From Ottelia alismoides (lineage: Eukaryota; Streptophyta; Magnoliopsida; Alismatales; Hydrocharitaceae), in assembly GCA_037367405.1 (NCBI GenBank), contig JAZKJV010000085.1:798373-862372 (forward strand): DNA of 64,000 bases, written 5' to 3'. The notes beneath the pieces were generated by a model. The model was not told the DNA's origin and did not search any database. It worked only from the letters and a program-made list of their open reading frames with translations. This document shows, one piece after another, positions 20,661-31,961 of this stretch. The position numbers were made by a program, and so were the translations under genes. Positions within the stretch are counted from its first letter, which is position 1. Each line of letters opens with the position of its first letter.

Positions 20661-23600
20661 TGATGAATCCACATTTCATCATCTTTATTCTATCATTTTG
20701 GCACCAAAAACCCTAGCAAATGCTTGAAAATAGCATTAAAATCATCATCTTATCATTCATGCATATGCATCTATTTAGTGTATAAAATATTGTAATTAAG
20801 GCCAAAATTATAGAATAAATAAAGAAAAGAAAAGGAATAAAATATTGTAAATATTTTATGACCCAAAACCCCCGAGACCTAGGCATCTTGATGAATAGGT
20901 CGACAAGGAATAAAGTAGGGGGAGATAAGGGCCAAAGTACAGATAAAATACGTATACCTTGTATTCATTCTTTATTCATTTTGAGACCTATTTTTGGTTT
21001 CACTTTCTGTACATCAAATAAATACATGAAAATTGTAGATAATTTTATAAAGAAAAATACAAAATTGATTTCACAGAAAAATAATGTACAGATAAAAAGT
21101 TATGGTCTGAATAAGAATCCAAAATCCCAACTTCCCAGACCCGTATCTCACAACTGACAATTCCAAATGCAGTGTACTCACCTTTAATTGTATATAGAAT
21201 AAAATAATCTATTTAATGGTTGTGGTTTCGCATTTGGCGAAGCTACGATTTGAAAGTTGAGTTTTGGACCCCTATTGTATACCTGTAATGAATAAAATAT
21301 TCAATTTATTCTTTATTCATTATTTATTCATTTTTATATTTCTATAATTTTGTAAAAATTACTTATAATAATCGTGAATATTAAAATCAGAATAAAAATG
21401 TAAATAAAATTCAAAATAAAAATACTTATATACACAAGACATAGATACAATACCTATGTACATACGTGTTTATAATTTATTAATTATACAAAATATATCA
21501 GAAAAATAAAATAAAAATATATATGTGTATATAAAAGTATTATATGATTTTAGAAAATAATAAACAAAAATAAATAAATCAAGAATACAAAAATAAAAAT
21601 AAAATACTCAAATATGTAGATAATATACCTATATAGGGGTATAAAAGTAACTTGTAAAAATATACTTCAGAAAATAAATTAAAAATCATAATAAATTACT
21701 ACATAAAATTTCAAACATTTTTTATTCTTTACTCAAAAATTAATTCAGCCTTTTTCTATTTTTAAACGAATTAATAAAACATTTTTTTATTCTTTTTCCT
21801 GGTTGGTCCACGTGGACCAACCAGGTGCGGTCTAGAGTTGACCTCGGTCAACTCCCTGACCAAGGCCTGCCACTTCTGACGCCCTGATTTTTCCCCATTT
21901 TCAAGAAATTTTGGCGCCCGATCCTTCCATTTTCTCGCCTCGAATCCTTCTTGGAACTTCTTCCCTGATCATCCCTCTCTCACGACGCATCTTCAGATCA
22001 CGCAAAATCCTCATGATGCGCGCGTGGATCTCGCTTGAAGAAGACGCCACCATCTTCTACTTAAACAACCCGCCACCTTCGAGCCCAAGTTTGAACACCC
22101 TTCGGTCCACCCCTCGCGCCTCTTTCGTGCTCCAGAGCTACCTGGAGGTGACAGCTCCGTCGTGGGCTCTTCAGCCAAGGCTCCCGAGGTCGGAGGTGCT
22201 TCCACTACCTCCCGCAAAGTCGCCGGTCGAGGTACCCTTCTTCCCTCTGGCCCCGGCCATTGAGGGCTCGCTCCGCTCTTTTATTCAGCCCATTTTATTC
22301 CTGTTAACCTTAGCTTCGAAAACCCCAAAAAGATTTGAAGTTTAATCGACCCAATCGCCAAATCAAGCACCTTGGCCGGAGCGCACCTCCGGCCGTGCAT
22401 CTCCATCTCGATCCGAGCATCCCCGAGTGCATCCAAGGGTCCAGGCAGTTTGCCCTGGACTCTTTGACCATTTCTGCAGGTCCAAGCAGCAGTGAAGACA
22501 CCTGGAGGCGAGTTTTGAAGCTCGCCGGAGCTAACGAAGCTCTCCAGCTCCACCAGCCTCCGGCGAGCACCACGGCCACCGCCGTGGCTTTTTGACGCCA
22601 CCAGGAGACAGAGGAGGACCAGAGGAGGCTCCAGCCCAATTTTGAACCCCAGAAGCCACCGGAGTCGCCCGGAGGAGCTCGAGGAACCTCGCCCAGTCGG
22701 AGCTCCGCCGCGTTCTTCCAGCCGCCTTCGCCACCGTCCGATCAAGGGTGGAGTCCCAGATCGAGCAGCTACCGTTGGATCTCCACCAGCTTCGACCGTT
22801 GATCATCGCGGGAGATCTGATCGTCGCCGCTCATCCGGGAAGCGTCATCAGCCGTTCATCAAGCGCCACGTGTCTAAGTGGCTCCTTCATCGCCGTTGGA
22901 TCGCGCGTCGAGGGTATTTTGCATCTACACCCTCACGCCTTTTGTATTTAGTATTTAGTATTTAAACTTTCGTCTGTAGCGTAAAAACTTTGGGTTATTT
23001 GCACAAAGACCTCCGAACTTCCAATATTTGCATCCAGGTCCTTCGCCACGTCACCTCACGTGACCAGTACATGTGAGGGGTGGGCATTTTGCACTGGGAC
23101 CCTCGGTCTTTGTTGTATTTTGTTTTAGTACCAAAACTGTGACATCATGTGTTATATTTTTTGGATATTTTGCAAGTAAGCCCCCAGGGTTTTGGATTAT
23201 TACATTTTAGTCCTCGCCAGGCGCGTGCAAGTCACGCGCCCTGGTGGGAAAATTGTTAGGATACCCAGGCGGGTTTTGTAATTTGATTGTGGTGCTATAA
23301 ATTGAATATTAAGTTCAAACGTTTGTGGAAATTTGCATGTAGGTCCCTGGATGTTTTGAACATTGCGTTTATATCCCTGCCAGGACTATTTAATGTTTGG
23401 ATATTTGTTGTAATTATTTAAAATATCACTTTAAGTCCAAAAATTCCACAAAAATAGGTTTAAGCTCCTGGTAACTTGTACTTGCACGCCATATTTTCAC
23501 ATTGCATTTTTATTGCATTTTCATATTTATTAAAAATCAAAAACATGCATTTATTTCGCTGTTTGCATTAGAAAATCCATAAAAATTATAAAAACGTTTT

Positions 23601-24466
23601 GAAAAATTCCAAAAACATTATATTTTGTGTGTTTTACCATTTTCTAGTGTCAGTCCAAAAAATCACTAAAAATCTCAAAAGAAAAACACTAAAAATTTAA
23701 AAACACTCTAAAACTTCAAAAAAATCTATAAAATCAAAGAAAAATCCAAAAATCACAAACTCTGTTCCTGTTCGTTCTATTTATCATTATCTTTAGTTGA
23801 AAAATAGTGTGAAAAATTTTGATTGCTGTTTGCTATTTTTAACTGCCATTTCATTCACAGCCAGCACATTTTCCACTGTTTTGCTTTATTTCAGTATTTA
23901 AAAATAGCAAAAACACCTTGAAAAATCTCCAAAAATCACAAAAACAGTAAAAAATTATAAAAATATCAAAAACAATTTATTTCTGAATTTTTGGATATTT
24001 TTGCACATTTTTATAAATATTTCATCTTGTCTTGTATTACATTGTTTGTGAATTCCAATATTGAAAAGAAAAAAAAATATAAAATATAAAATTATAAAAA
24101 TCAGAAAATTAAAAATCAAAATACAAAATTGAAAATTAAAAACAAAACAATTAAAAAAATTAAAAACCCACAAAAATTTCATTTGATTGCTTGCTTAGTG
24201 TAGACATCACACACATTCACTTGTGCACAATTTTTGAACTACCCTGCTTGCTCCATGTGTTCGAACTCTCTGCATACTTGTCACTATACACAATTTGTGC
24301 AGAGTTAAAAATAAATTTTAACTCCACATTATTTCTAATTTATTGATCTTTAGTGTGGGTTAATTGTTGATTAAATACGGGATTCACTTGTGAATCGCCA
24401 CAGCGACGGTTGTCTCCACCTTGTATGAGACACCAATTTAGACTCCATTGAACTTCGTGTTTATCC
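20661..24466 (+). mobile_element. E1: full-length 3' LTR
   Basis: The LTR is 3806 bases long, from TGATGAATCC to ...TTTATCC. The last base is C where the 5' LTR has A, a point mutation of the usual CA end, and GTAGT follows at once. It keeps the GC-rich core (22180-22920) absent from the left copy, with TATTTAAA at 22959-22966 as the likely TATA box, and several CACGTG-like dyads downstream (for example around 23055 and 23217-23244). The GC-rich frames on both strands (22281-22745 and others) have no recognisable domain and lie in LTR sequence. Confidence 0.92.
22179..23817 (+). other. Segment of the E1 3' LTR absent from the 5' LTR
   Basis: The two LTRs are collinear except for this stretch of about 1.64 kb. 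The left copy passes from ...CAGCCAA to TTTGATTG... with no more than about two bases of shared sequence at the junction. The segment covers the GC-rich core, the TATTTAAA box and the CACGTG/GCGCGTG dyads, so the loss removes the likely promoter of the 5' copy. End joining or a small recombination event after insertion is inferred. Confidence 0.8.
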
Positions 24467-24471
24467 GTAGT

Positions 24472-26049
24472 CTGACCCCCGAATTTTTCATTGTAAATTA
24501 CATTTTTTTCCTACAATTTATTTTCAGCATTTAATTGTCATATATTTTTGAGTCACTGTCTTACACTATCTCTCTTATTTTTCTTGCGAGGTACCTGGTA
24601 CGTGGAACGATTTTACTTCACCGACTTCCGCAAAAGCCACAATTAAAATTAAGATCAAGTTGAGTAGTGAGAGAGAGTAGAGTCTAGGATTTATTTTTCT
24701 GAACTTAATTCTTTGTAATTAATTGCCTATTTACAGCGGTGTCCGTTTGGACTCTTGCGTGTGTAACAAGACCTCTAACTTTTTTTTGTGGTGTGTCGTG
24801 ACCTGTTTCACTCTTCGGTGAGGGTGAGGCCCGACTTGAGTGGCGATTATAATAGACTTGTACATACGGCTCTTTGAGCATTTTAAATTTTTGATTGTGC
24901 TCGTAGGATTAAGCCACACTTCACTTTAACTGAGACGCACATAGATCGTTCAATTTTAGCCAAAATTTAACTCATTTCTTCCCCTTTAATAGAACTTTCT
25001 GTTTAGGTGCGATTTTTCATCGGCTTGCATTTCATATAGAATAATTTATAATTTTTGTCTGGCATCCCACATGGAGATTGCGAGGATTCATTGTAAGTCT
25101 TCTAACTGAGCATACATCATTGTTTTCGCGTGCATTGGCTTTCTCCCGAATTTCTCCCTCTTGTTTTGTCACATAATTTTAAAAGGAAATTGGGACTGGC
25201 CAGTAGACGTACTTTTCTGCTCACTTAAATTCTTCAGTGATCACCTAAATAAAATTGGGACTGCTAAATATAGCCGATTCTAAATTAACCCATAAAATCC
25301 AGAATTCTTGCGGGAGAGCAACCCCGACATTGTTTGTCTTTATCTTGCAGCGAGAAGAGAGACGCACACTAAGATAGAGCCAAGTCAAGATTTTCATGTA
25401 GACTACTGATTTTAAAAACAATTAGCTACTTCTCGGTGAGGAATACGGGTAGCCGGTAAACGGTCCGGACTTCCTTAGCAGAGTGGGTGGTTTAAAGGAC
25501 ACTGCATAAGACTCCGTCCTTAAGTAACACGGGTAGCCGTTTTACGGTCCGTACTTACAACTATACTGGCTAAAAGTAGATGCAACTAGTCGTACGAACT
25601 CAGAACAATCTTTAAGGAAATTTCCGCACCCAACAGCTCGTTAAACGGTTTGCAAGATTTGACTTCTCACCAATTAAAATTCGACAAGATAACTGGTCGA
25701 ACTCTTACGGCCTTCACTGAGTGAGTTGGCGAAACAAAAACTTTGTATTGTGTTTGATTTGTACGTAGAATCATCGAATACCGTACACTTGTGCCTAAAT
25801 CATAAACCATACTCCTCTTGTTAATCTCTTGGATTCAAGAATGAACGATTGTGGTAATTTATGTTCGGACTCAGCGAACCCTTTTCTGACCACCACAAAC
25901 TTTTCAGTCTCAAACGTTCTGAGCCACTCTTACTCAGAACCACCTTAGGTTCAAGACACCTTCCCCTTGAATCCTCCTCTTATATTTTTTTCCAAATTAT
26001 TGACTCCAATTTTTCACAATCTGAAGGTGAAAAGAAGCACTCACGAAAG
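24472..26049 (+). other. E2: untranslated leader, right of the E1 insertion
   Basis: This part continues the leader begun at 7686-7745 and is collinear with the E3 leader on the minus strand (46345 down to 45208). Shared stretches include 'agtctgacccccgaattttt' next to the insertion point, 'ccgtttggactct', 'cacatggagattgcgaggat' and 'cgggagagcaacccc'. A frame with ATG at 25861 is in phase with gag, but the E3 and E1 pattern favours gag starting later, at 26050. Confidence 0.65.
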
Positions 26050-28193
26050 ATGCCTCCAAAGAAAAGCAATCAGGATGATGAACTCAATGAAGATCCAATC
26101 CTATGGTTCTCGCAAGACTAGCCGCATCTGAGCAGCAACAAAATTTAATAAGGGAACAACTAGAACGGTTGAATGCAGAGGAAGAACCACCAATGGAAGT
26201 TGCATACAATCCCAGGCAATACAGAGTTAGAAATTACTTGCAGCCACCTCAGCCAGAGGTTCACCATGAACTGAAGCCACACTTCCTGAGTCAATTACCA
26301 CAATTTCATGGTAATGCATATGAAGAACCATATGAATTTTTGTGTGATTTGGAGCTAGTATATTCTAATCAGAGGCACCCATAAGTCAGCCAGGACTACA
26401 TTCGTCTCACTGCACTACCTTTCGACTTGAAAGGTAAGGCAGACTACTGGGTGAAAAACCTAGGAGTGACGGTGACCACTTATGATAGGTTCAAAAATCT
26501 ATTCTTGAAGAAATTCTACCCTTTGAGTCGAACCAATCAAATGAGGACTCGCATCACTAGTTTCTCTCAGATGCCGAATGAATCACTTTGTGATGCATGG
26601 TATGGATTTAAAGATCTGCTGTAGAAATGTCCCTACCATGACCTAGATAATAACATCCTGTTTTAGTCACTCTATTCTGGCCTTAACTACGGGACTCGGG
26701 ATTTAGTCAGCGCTGCCTGTGGAGGGAATCACACATCCCGAGGAGCTGAGACCGTTTGGAAAATACTGGAGTAGATAGCGGAGACTAGCCGTTCACAAAT
26801 CTCTAGTAGAGCTTACATTGATTCCTTGAACACCTTTCAAGCCAAAGGAGGGAAGCAAACTGTCGCAGAAATATCAGAAGATTTGATCCCCAACATGAAC
26901 ATCATCACAAATAAATTAACAGTGGTGAATCACATCCATAAAAGGATTAACGACATCGACAACCGGATCTCCCAGTTTCTGAAGCAAATGGAGGAGCTAA
27001 CTGAGAAGGTATCTAAGATAGGGATATCTACTGCACCTACGGCCCCAATGTATCATGTGCGTCATGTCCAGGAGCAGCCAGGGTCAGTACAACATCAACC
27101 ATGGGATCAGGACCAATCCTGTGCCCAACCTTCCCAGTAGTCACCTCCACCAGCCGAGACAGACGAAGAAGCCCCGCCTCTAACATTTGGGATAAACGGC
27201 ATCTGGTACACACAGGACAATACCCGACATGGTAATACGGGGGACCGTCAGCAATATCAACGTCCACCCACCTTCTAAAATGTCGCATTTCCCACAGCTC
27301 CACAGCACACTCAGCACTCGAGGCAGCAGCAGCCATACAGCTGTCAGAACCAACCTCAGCAACATTGTCAGCAATATCAAGCTCCAAATCAAGCATCTCA
27401 ATCATCCAAACCTCCAGAAGAACCGGTAGACATCCAGAGACAGATGCTGGAGGAAATTCACAGCTTTCGAAATGAGCTGTACGATCTACGGGTAGATGTT
27501 AATCGTTTATCCCGTTGGAGGGATGAACAGACAGCCACAACCATTCCAGCCCAAGTTCAAGCTAACCCAAATAGCTTGAATAGATCTCAGTCATCTCAAC
27601 ACAATAGCCAGGTATACTATTCAGATTTTTCCACATCTGAACATGAGATCCTTTCGTTTGACAATATCAATGCCATGTCACTCAAGAGCGGAAGGACCGT
27701 GGTCGTACCTGATCGGGCAAGGGAATCAGACCATCAAGACTCGGAAGGTCAACCGGAGGATGCTTCTGAGGATGAAGAAGAAGGACACCCGAGGATTTCA
27801 GCTCGAGATAAAGGAAAAGCATCTATGGCGATCGCAGCGGACCTTGAACCTCTAGTTGCTGCAAAAATACCTTTGTCATCATTTCAGCAACATGATTATT
27901 ATCAAAAAAATTATGATTGTAATAAAAACTCCAAATCCAATAAAGATGCTCTTATTTATGATTCTGGCTCTCTTTCTCCTGTCTCAAATGCTTCCATTCC
28001 TTTCCCCCATGCTCTTAAGAAAGGAAAACAAAAGAAAACCATTCAGAATGACCCAGTGATGGAAAAATTCTGTCAGCAGAATATCACAGTCAAAGTACCC
28101 TTTGATCAGTATGTGGCCAGTAGTCCAGCATTTCAGAAATACTTGAAAATGAAATGTACTTCCACCCGGACTCGTACAAAGAAAACAAATTAG
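26050..28193 (+). pseudogene. gag: E2: gag, decayed
   Basis: The likely start is ATG 26050 (MPPKKSNQDD). The product is an Athila-type gag: LSQLPQFHG, FDLKGKADYWVKNL, KKFYPLSRTNQMRTRITSF, WYGFKDLL and a tail with INGIWY as in E1. Frame changes about 26100; in the new frame stops occur at 26382 (TAA), 26622, 26664, 26772, 27138 (TAG) and near 27280 (TAA). Aligned to E1, most replace Gln codons (CAG or CAA), that is C-to-T changes. The frame is open again from 27444 to a TAG at 28191-28193, which sits after an R-T-K-K-T-N sequence some 47 codons before the protease Asp. That last stop lies where E3 also has a stop. Confidence 0.85.
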
Positions 28194-31100
28194 TTTGTGG
28201 GAACTTATGTCATGACAGTGGCCACTACTAAATGCGTTAGAAATGAGCATTTACCAAAAAAGAAAAGGGATCTGGGTGCTCATTATGTGTAAAGTTGCAT
28301 TGGCGGCATTGCGTTCGCACACACACTTCTCGATAATGGTTCTTCCATCAATCTTCTTCCCTTAGTCTTATATTACAGATTGGAGTTAGGTCCTCTTCAG
28401 AAATCATTATCTTTACTCTAATTCGTTGAAAATCTACTAAAAGACCTAAGGGAGAAGTGAAAAATGTTATCATTATGGTCGAGGGTACGAAATACAAAGT
28501 GGACTTTACTGTCCTTGATATGGAGACCCCGAACCATTGGAAGGAATCGTAAATAAGTCTTGGAAGACCGTTCTTAAGAATTGTCAAAGCTGTGTTCGAT
28601 TACGGCACCGGAATGATGAAATTCTGCTCCCTAGATGGAGAAGTGGATCTGGAGATGAAACAAAGAAAGTGGCAAAGATCAGATTCCGAATCCACCACTG
28701 AAGATGCCGAAACATCCGAGTGTAAACTCATCAGCACTACTGGACCATGGGACCAACTGCCAGATCTTCGGAATGTAACACCACAGAAGAAGAAGAAACA
28801 ATGCACCATGCAGTATGCGAGCTATTGTCAGACAAATCTAAACACTCGGATGTTTATAATCTTGATGACACAGAAATCCTTTCAGATTTGTCAATCCCAC
28901 CTTTTTCGGGAAAATCAAGAAAAATCGATAACGAGTCGGATACGGCTTTGGCTGAATTACCGCACTACTTTTGCAATCCGACTCACATTCCTTCAGGATT
29001 GGTGGCTAACATATCGCAGAATGATCCACCGCAAACCAGCACAGAGCCAGACTTAAAAGACATTCAGACAGACTTGATTGATGATTTAGATTTGCCAGAG
29101 TTGAAGCCTCTCCCTCCTACACTGAAGTATGCATTTCTTAATGGATCCAAAGATAAATTCCATGTGATTATTAGCTCATCATTAACCATGGACCAAGAAT
29201 CTAGACTTCTAAAAGTCTTTGAGCGAAATCTAAAAGCCATCGGTTGAACTGTGTCGGATATCGTAGGAATCAACCCTGCTCTTTACTCGCACCAAATTTA
29301 TGTTGAGGATAACGTAAGGCCTTCCCGTGAATTTCAGAGAACATTAAATCACAATCTTCGGGAAGTGGTTAAGAAAGAGATAGAGAAATGATGCAAAGTC
29401 AGTTTTATATACCCCATTTCTGACTCCAAGTAGGTGGCCCCCCTTCATGTCGTCCCGAAGAAATCGGGAATCCATATGGTCACCAACGAGGAGGGGGTTG
29501 AGATCGCGACCCGAGTAGCCCCATCGTGGCGTGTTTGTGTCGATTACATGCGCCTGAATGCTGCGACCAAGAAAGATTACTTTCCACTGCCATTTGTTGA
29601 TTAAATCTTGAGGAGACTTGCAGGGAAAGCATTTTTCTATTTTCTTGATGGGTACTCTGGCTACAATCAAGTAGCTAGCGCTCCCGAGCATCAGGAAAAA
29701 ACCACATTTACATGTCCCTTCGGTACCTATGCATTCAAGCGCATGCCATTCGGGCTTTGTAATGCTCCATGCACATTTCAGCGATGCATGATTGTCGTAT
29801 TCGTCAAAATGGTGGGTGATTTCCTGAAAGTCTTCATGGATGACTTCTCGGTGCATGGTGATTCATTTGATACATGTTTAGCACACTTGGACCGAGTCCT
29901 CAAGAAATGTATGAAGGTTAATTTGGTACTCTCCTGGGAGAAGAGTCACTTTATGGTGACAGAGGGTATCGTGTTGGGGCATGTCATCTCCAAAAAGGGA
30001 ATGGAGATCGACCCTGCCAAGGTGGATGTGATCAAGAAACTTGAGCCACCAACCAACGTCAAGTCAGTGCGGTCATTTCTAGGGCATGTCGGATTTTATC
30101 GAAGGTCTATCCCTGATTTTCAAAGATCGCCCGCCCACTGACTGAGCTTTTAGGAAAAGACACCGAGTTTATTGTAAATCACAAATGTCTTGAGGCCTTC
30201 GAGCTCCTCAAAAAGAAAACATGTGAATCGCCAATATTACAAGCTCCCGACTGGTCTCTTCCCTTTGACATCATGACTGATGCATCGGATTTCGCTGTCG
30301 AAGCTGTGCTTGGACAAAGACGATATGGAATCCTTTACGCGATTCACTATGCGAGCAAAGTATTGGATCCTGCACAGAAAAATTATACAGTGACTGAAAA
30401 GGAAATGCTTGCGGTTGTTTGGGCCCTTGAAAAATTCAGATCATACATATTGGACTTCATGGTGACAATTTTCACTGATCATACGATGATTAGATACCTC
30501 ACGGATAAGAAAGATGCCAAGGCACAGCTTTTGAGGTGGATCTTGTTAATTCAGTAATTTAATTTGGAGATCAAGGATAAACCTGGAATAAAGAATGTTG
30601 TTGCTGATCACCTTTCCCGAATTGAGAAAAATGATTATCCTGACATTAGACCTGTTAAGGAGACTTTTCCAGACGAATTTATTTGTGTTATCGATTCAAC
30701 CCCACGGTATTCCAACATCGCGAACTATCTTGTCTCCAAGAAGGTTTCCTTTGTTTGGACCAAGAGAATGATTGATCGATTGAAGCCAGATTCGAGAAAA
30801 TACCATTGGGACGATCCTTTCCTTTTCTATAAAGGAGCGAATTGTGTTTGGCGAATATGTATTCCTCAGGAGGAATACCAGAGTGTCCTCACACATTGTC
30901 ATAATTTCGAGGCTGGAGGACACCATTCAGGAAAGAGAAACACACACAAGGCACTCCAATGTGGATTTTACTGGCAGACCTTTATTTCGTGATGCTAATG
31001 AATTTGTACGGTCTTGCCTGATTTGTCAAAGGATGGGAGGGACTGTTGGTTATAAAGGTGAAATGCCCATGCAACCAATGATTTTCTGTGATGTTTTCGA

Positions 31101-31961
31101 TGCACGGGGATTGATTTTATGGGTCCCTTTCCCAATATTAATGGATTTGAGTACATATTGTTGGCAGTTGATTATTTGTCTAGATGGGTAGAGGCTATTC
31201 CAACCCGAACCGCAGATAGCAAAACCATCTGCAAGTTTATCAAGGATAATATCATTGCAAGGTTCGGAATACCAAAAGTTTTGATTTCTGATGGAGGTAG
31301 CCACTTCGTGAAAAAGGAAATGAGATCTTTGGTTAAAGAGTATAAATTTGAGTATAGAATAGCCAACGCATATCATCCACAATCTAATGGTATGGCAGAG
31401 GTTTCTAATAGAGAGGTGAAGGGTATTCTTCAAAGGTCGGTTCGTCCCAATAGGAAGAACTGGTCAAAACTATTGGACCAGGTTCTGTGGGCCTATAGGA
31501 AAACCTATAAGACTCTACTCGGTACTTCACCTTTTAGGATGATCTATGGCAAGTCATGCCATCTACCTGCAGAATTGATTCACAAATCTAAATGGGCAAT
31601 CAAAAAGTTGAATTGGAGTTGTCACCTTGGTAAATTATGTTGAGACTTAAATTTAAACGAGCTAATTGAAATCCGAAACCGAGCATATGACAACAGTGTG
31701 ATCTATAAGGACAAGGTCAAGAGATGGCATGATAAACACATTCGAGATAAAAGCTTTGTCCCTGGGCAGAAAGTGTGGTTGTTTAATGCTCGGTTAAAGA
31801 TTTTTCATGGGAAACTGAAATCAAAATGGACGGATCCCTATGTTGTCATCGATGTGCATACCAATGGAAGTGTGGATATTGCCGAACTCAAAGATAATGC
31901 ACAACCTTTCTCAGTGAATGGACAATTGCTGAAGCCATATATAGAATCACCCAAAGAGTAG
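28194..31961 (+). pseudogene. E2: pol (protease, RT, RNase H, integrase), decayed
   Basis: The protease continues in the gag frame after the TAG at 28191; another TAA is at 28290-28292. Its active site is intact (LLDNGSSINLLP, Asp codon at 28332). The frame then changes before 28747. RT runs about 29100-30120 with FMDD at 29833-29844 and stops near 29245 (TGA), 29389 (TGA), 29431 (TAG) and 29602 (TAA); three of these replace Trp and one replaces Gln. A one-base loss near 30120 shifts the frame for RNase H (30273 on; MTDASDFAV, FTDHT). A TAA near 30555 replaces Glu. Integrase has two compensating frame changes near 30970 and 31105, then IDFMGP-like, ISDGGSHF and YHPQSNGMAE motifs, one TGA near 31641, and the natural stop at 31959-31961. 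Confidence 0.88.

Larger units (their letters stand above)
7746..24466 (+). mobile_element. E1: complete Athila-type Ty3/gypsy retrotransposon nested in E2
   Basis: The LTRs are 7746-9924 and 20661-24466, with an exact GTAGT duplication at 7741-7745 and 24467-24471. The E2 leader reads straight through when the insert is removed, and the E3 leader (minus strand, around 46345) shows the uninterrupted version. The 16.7-kb element has a tRNA-Asp primer site, a nearly intact gag-pol, a 2.5-kb 3' UTR and a polypurine tract. Where the LTRs can be compared (about 1.5 kb) I count roughly 16 substitutions plus a few small indels, so it is younger than E2 and older than E3. It is non-coding as it stands: three in-frame TAG codons, an integrase frameshift and a shortened 5' LTR. 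Confidence 0.95.

Noticed and set aside
22281..22965. Several frames in the GC-rich part of the E1 3' LTR, considered as a captured host gene fragment
   Set aside because: No similarity to a known protein is recognisable, there are no splice signals, and similar GC-rich cores exist at the same place in the E2 and E3 LTRs.
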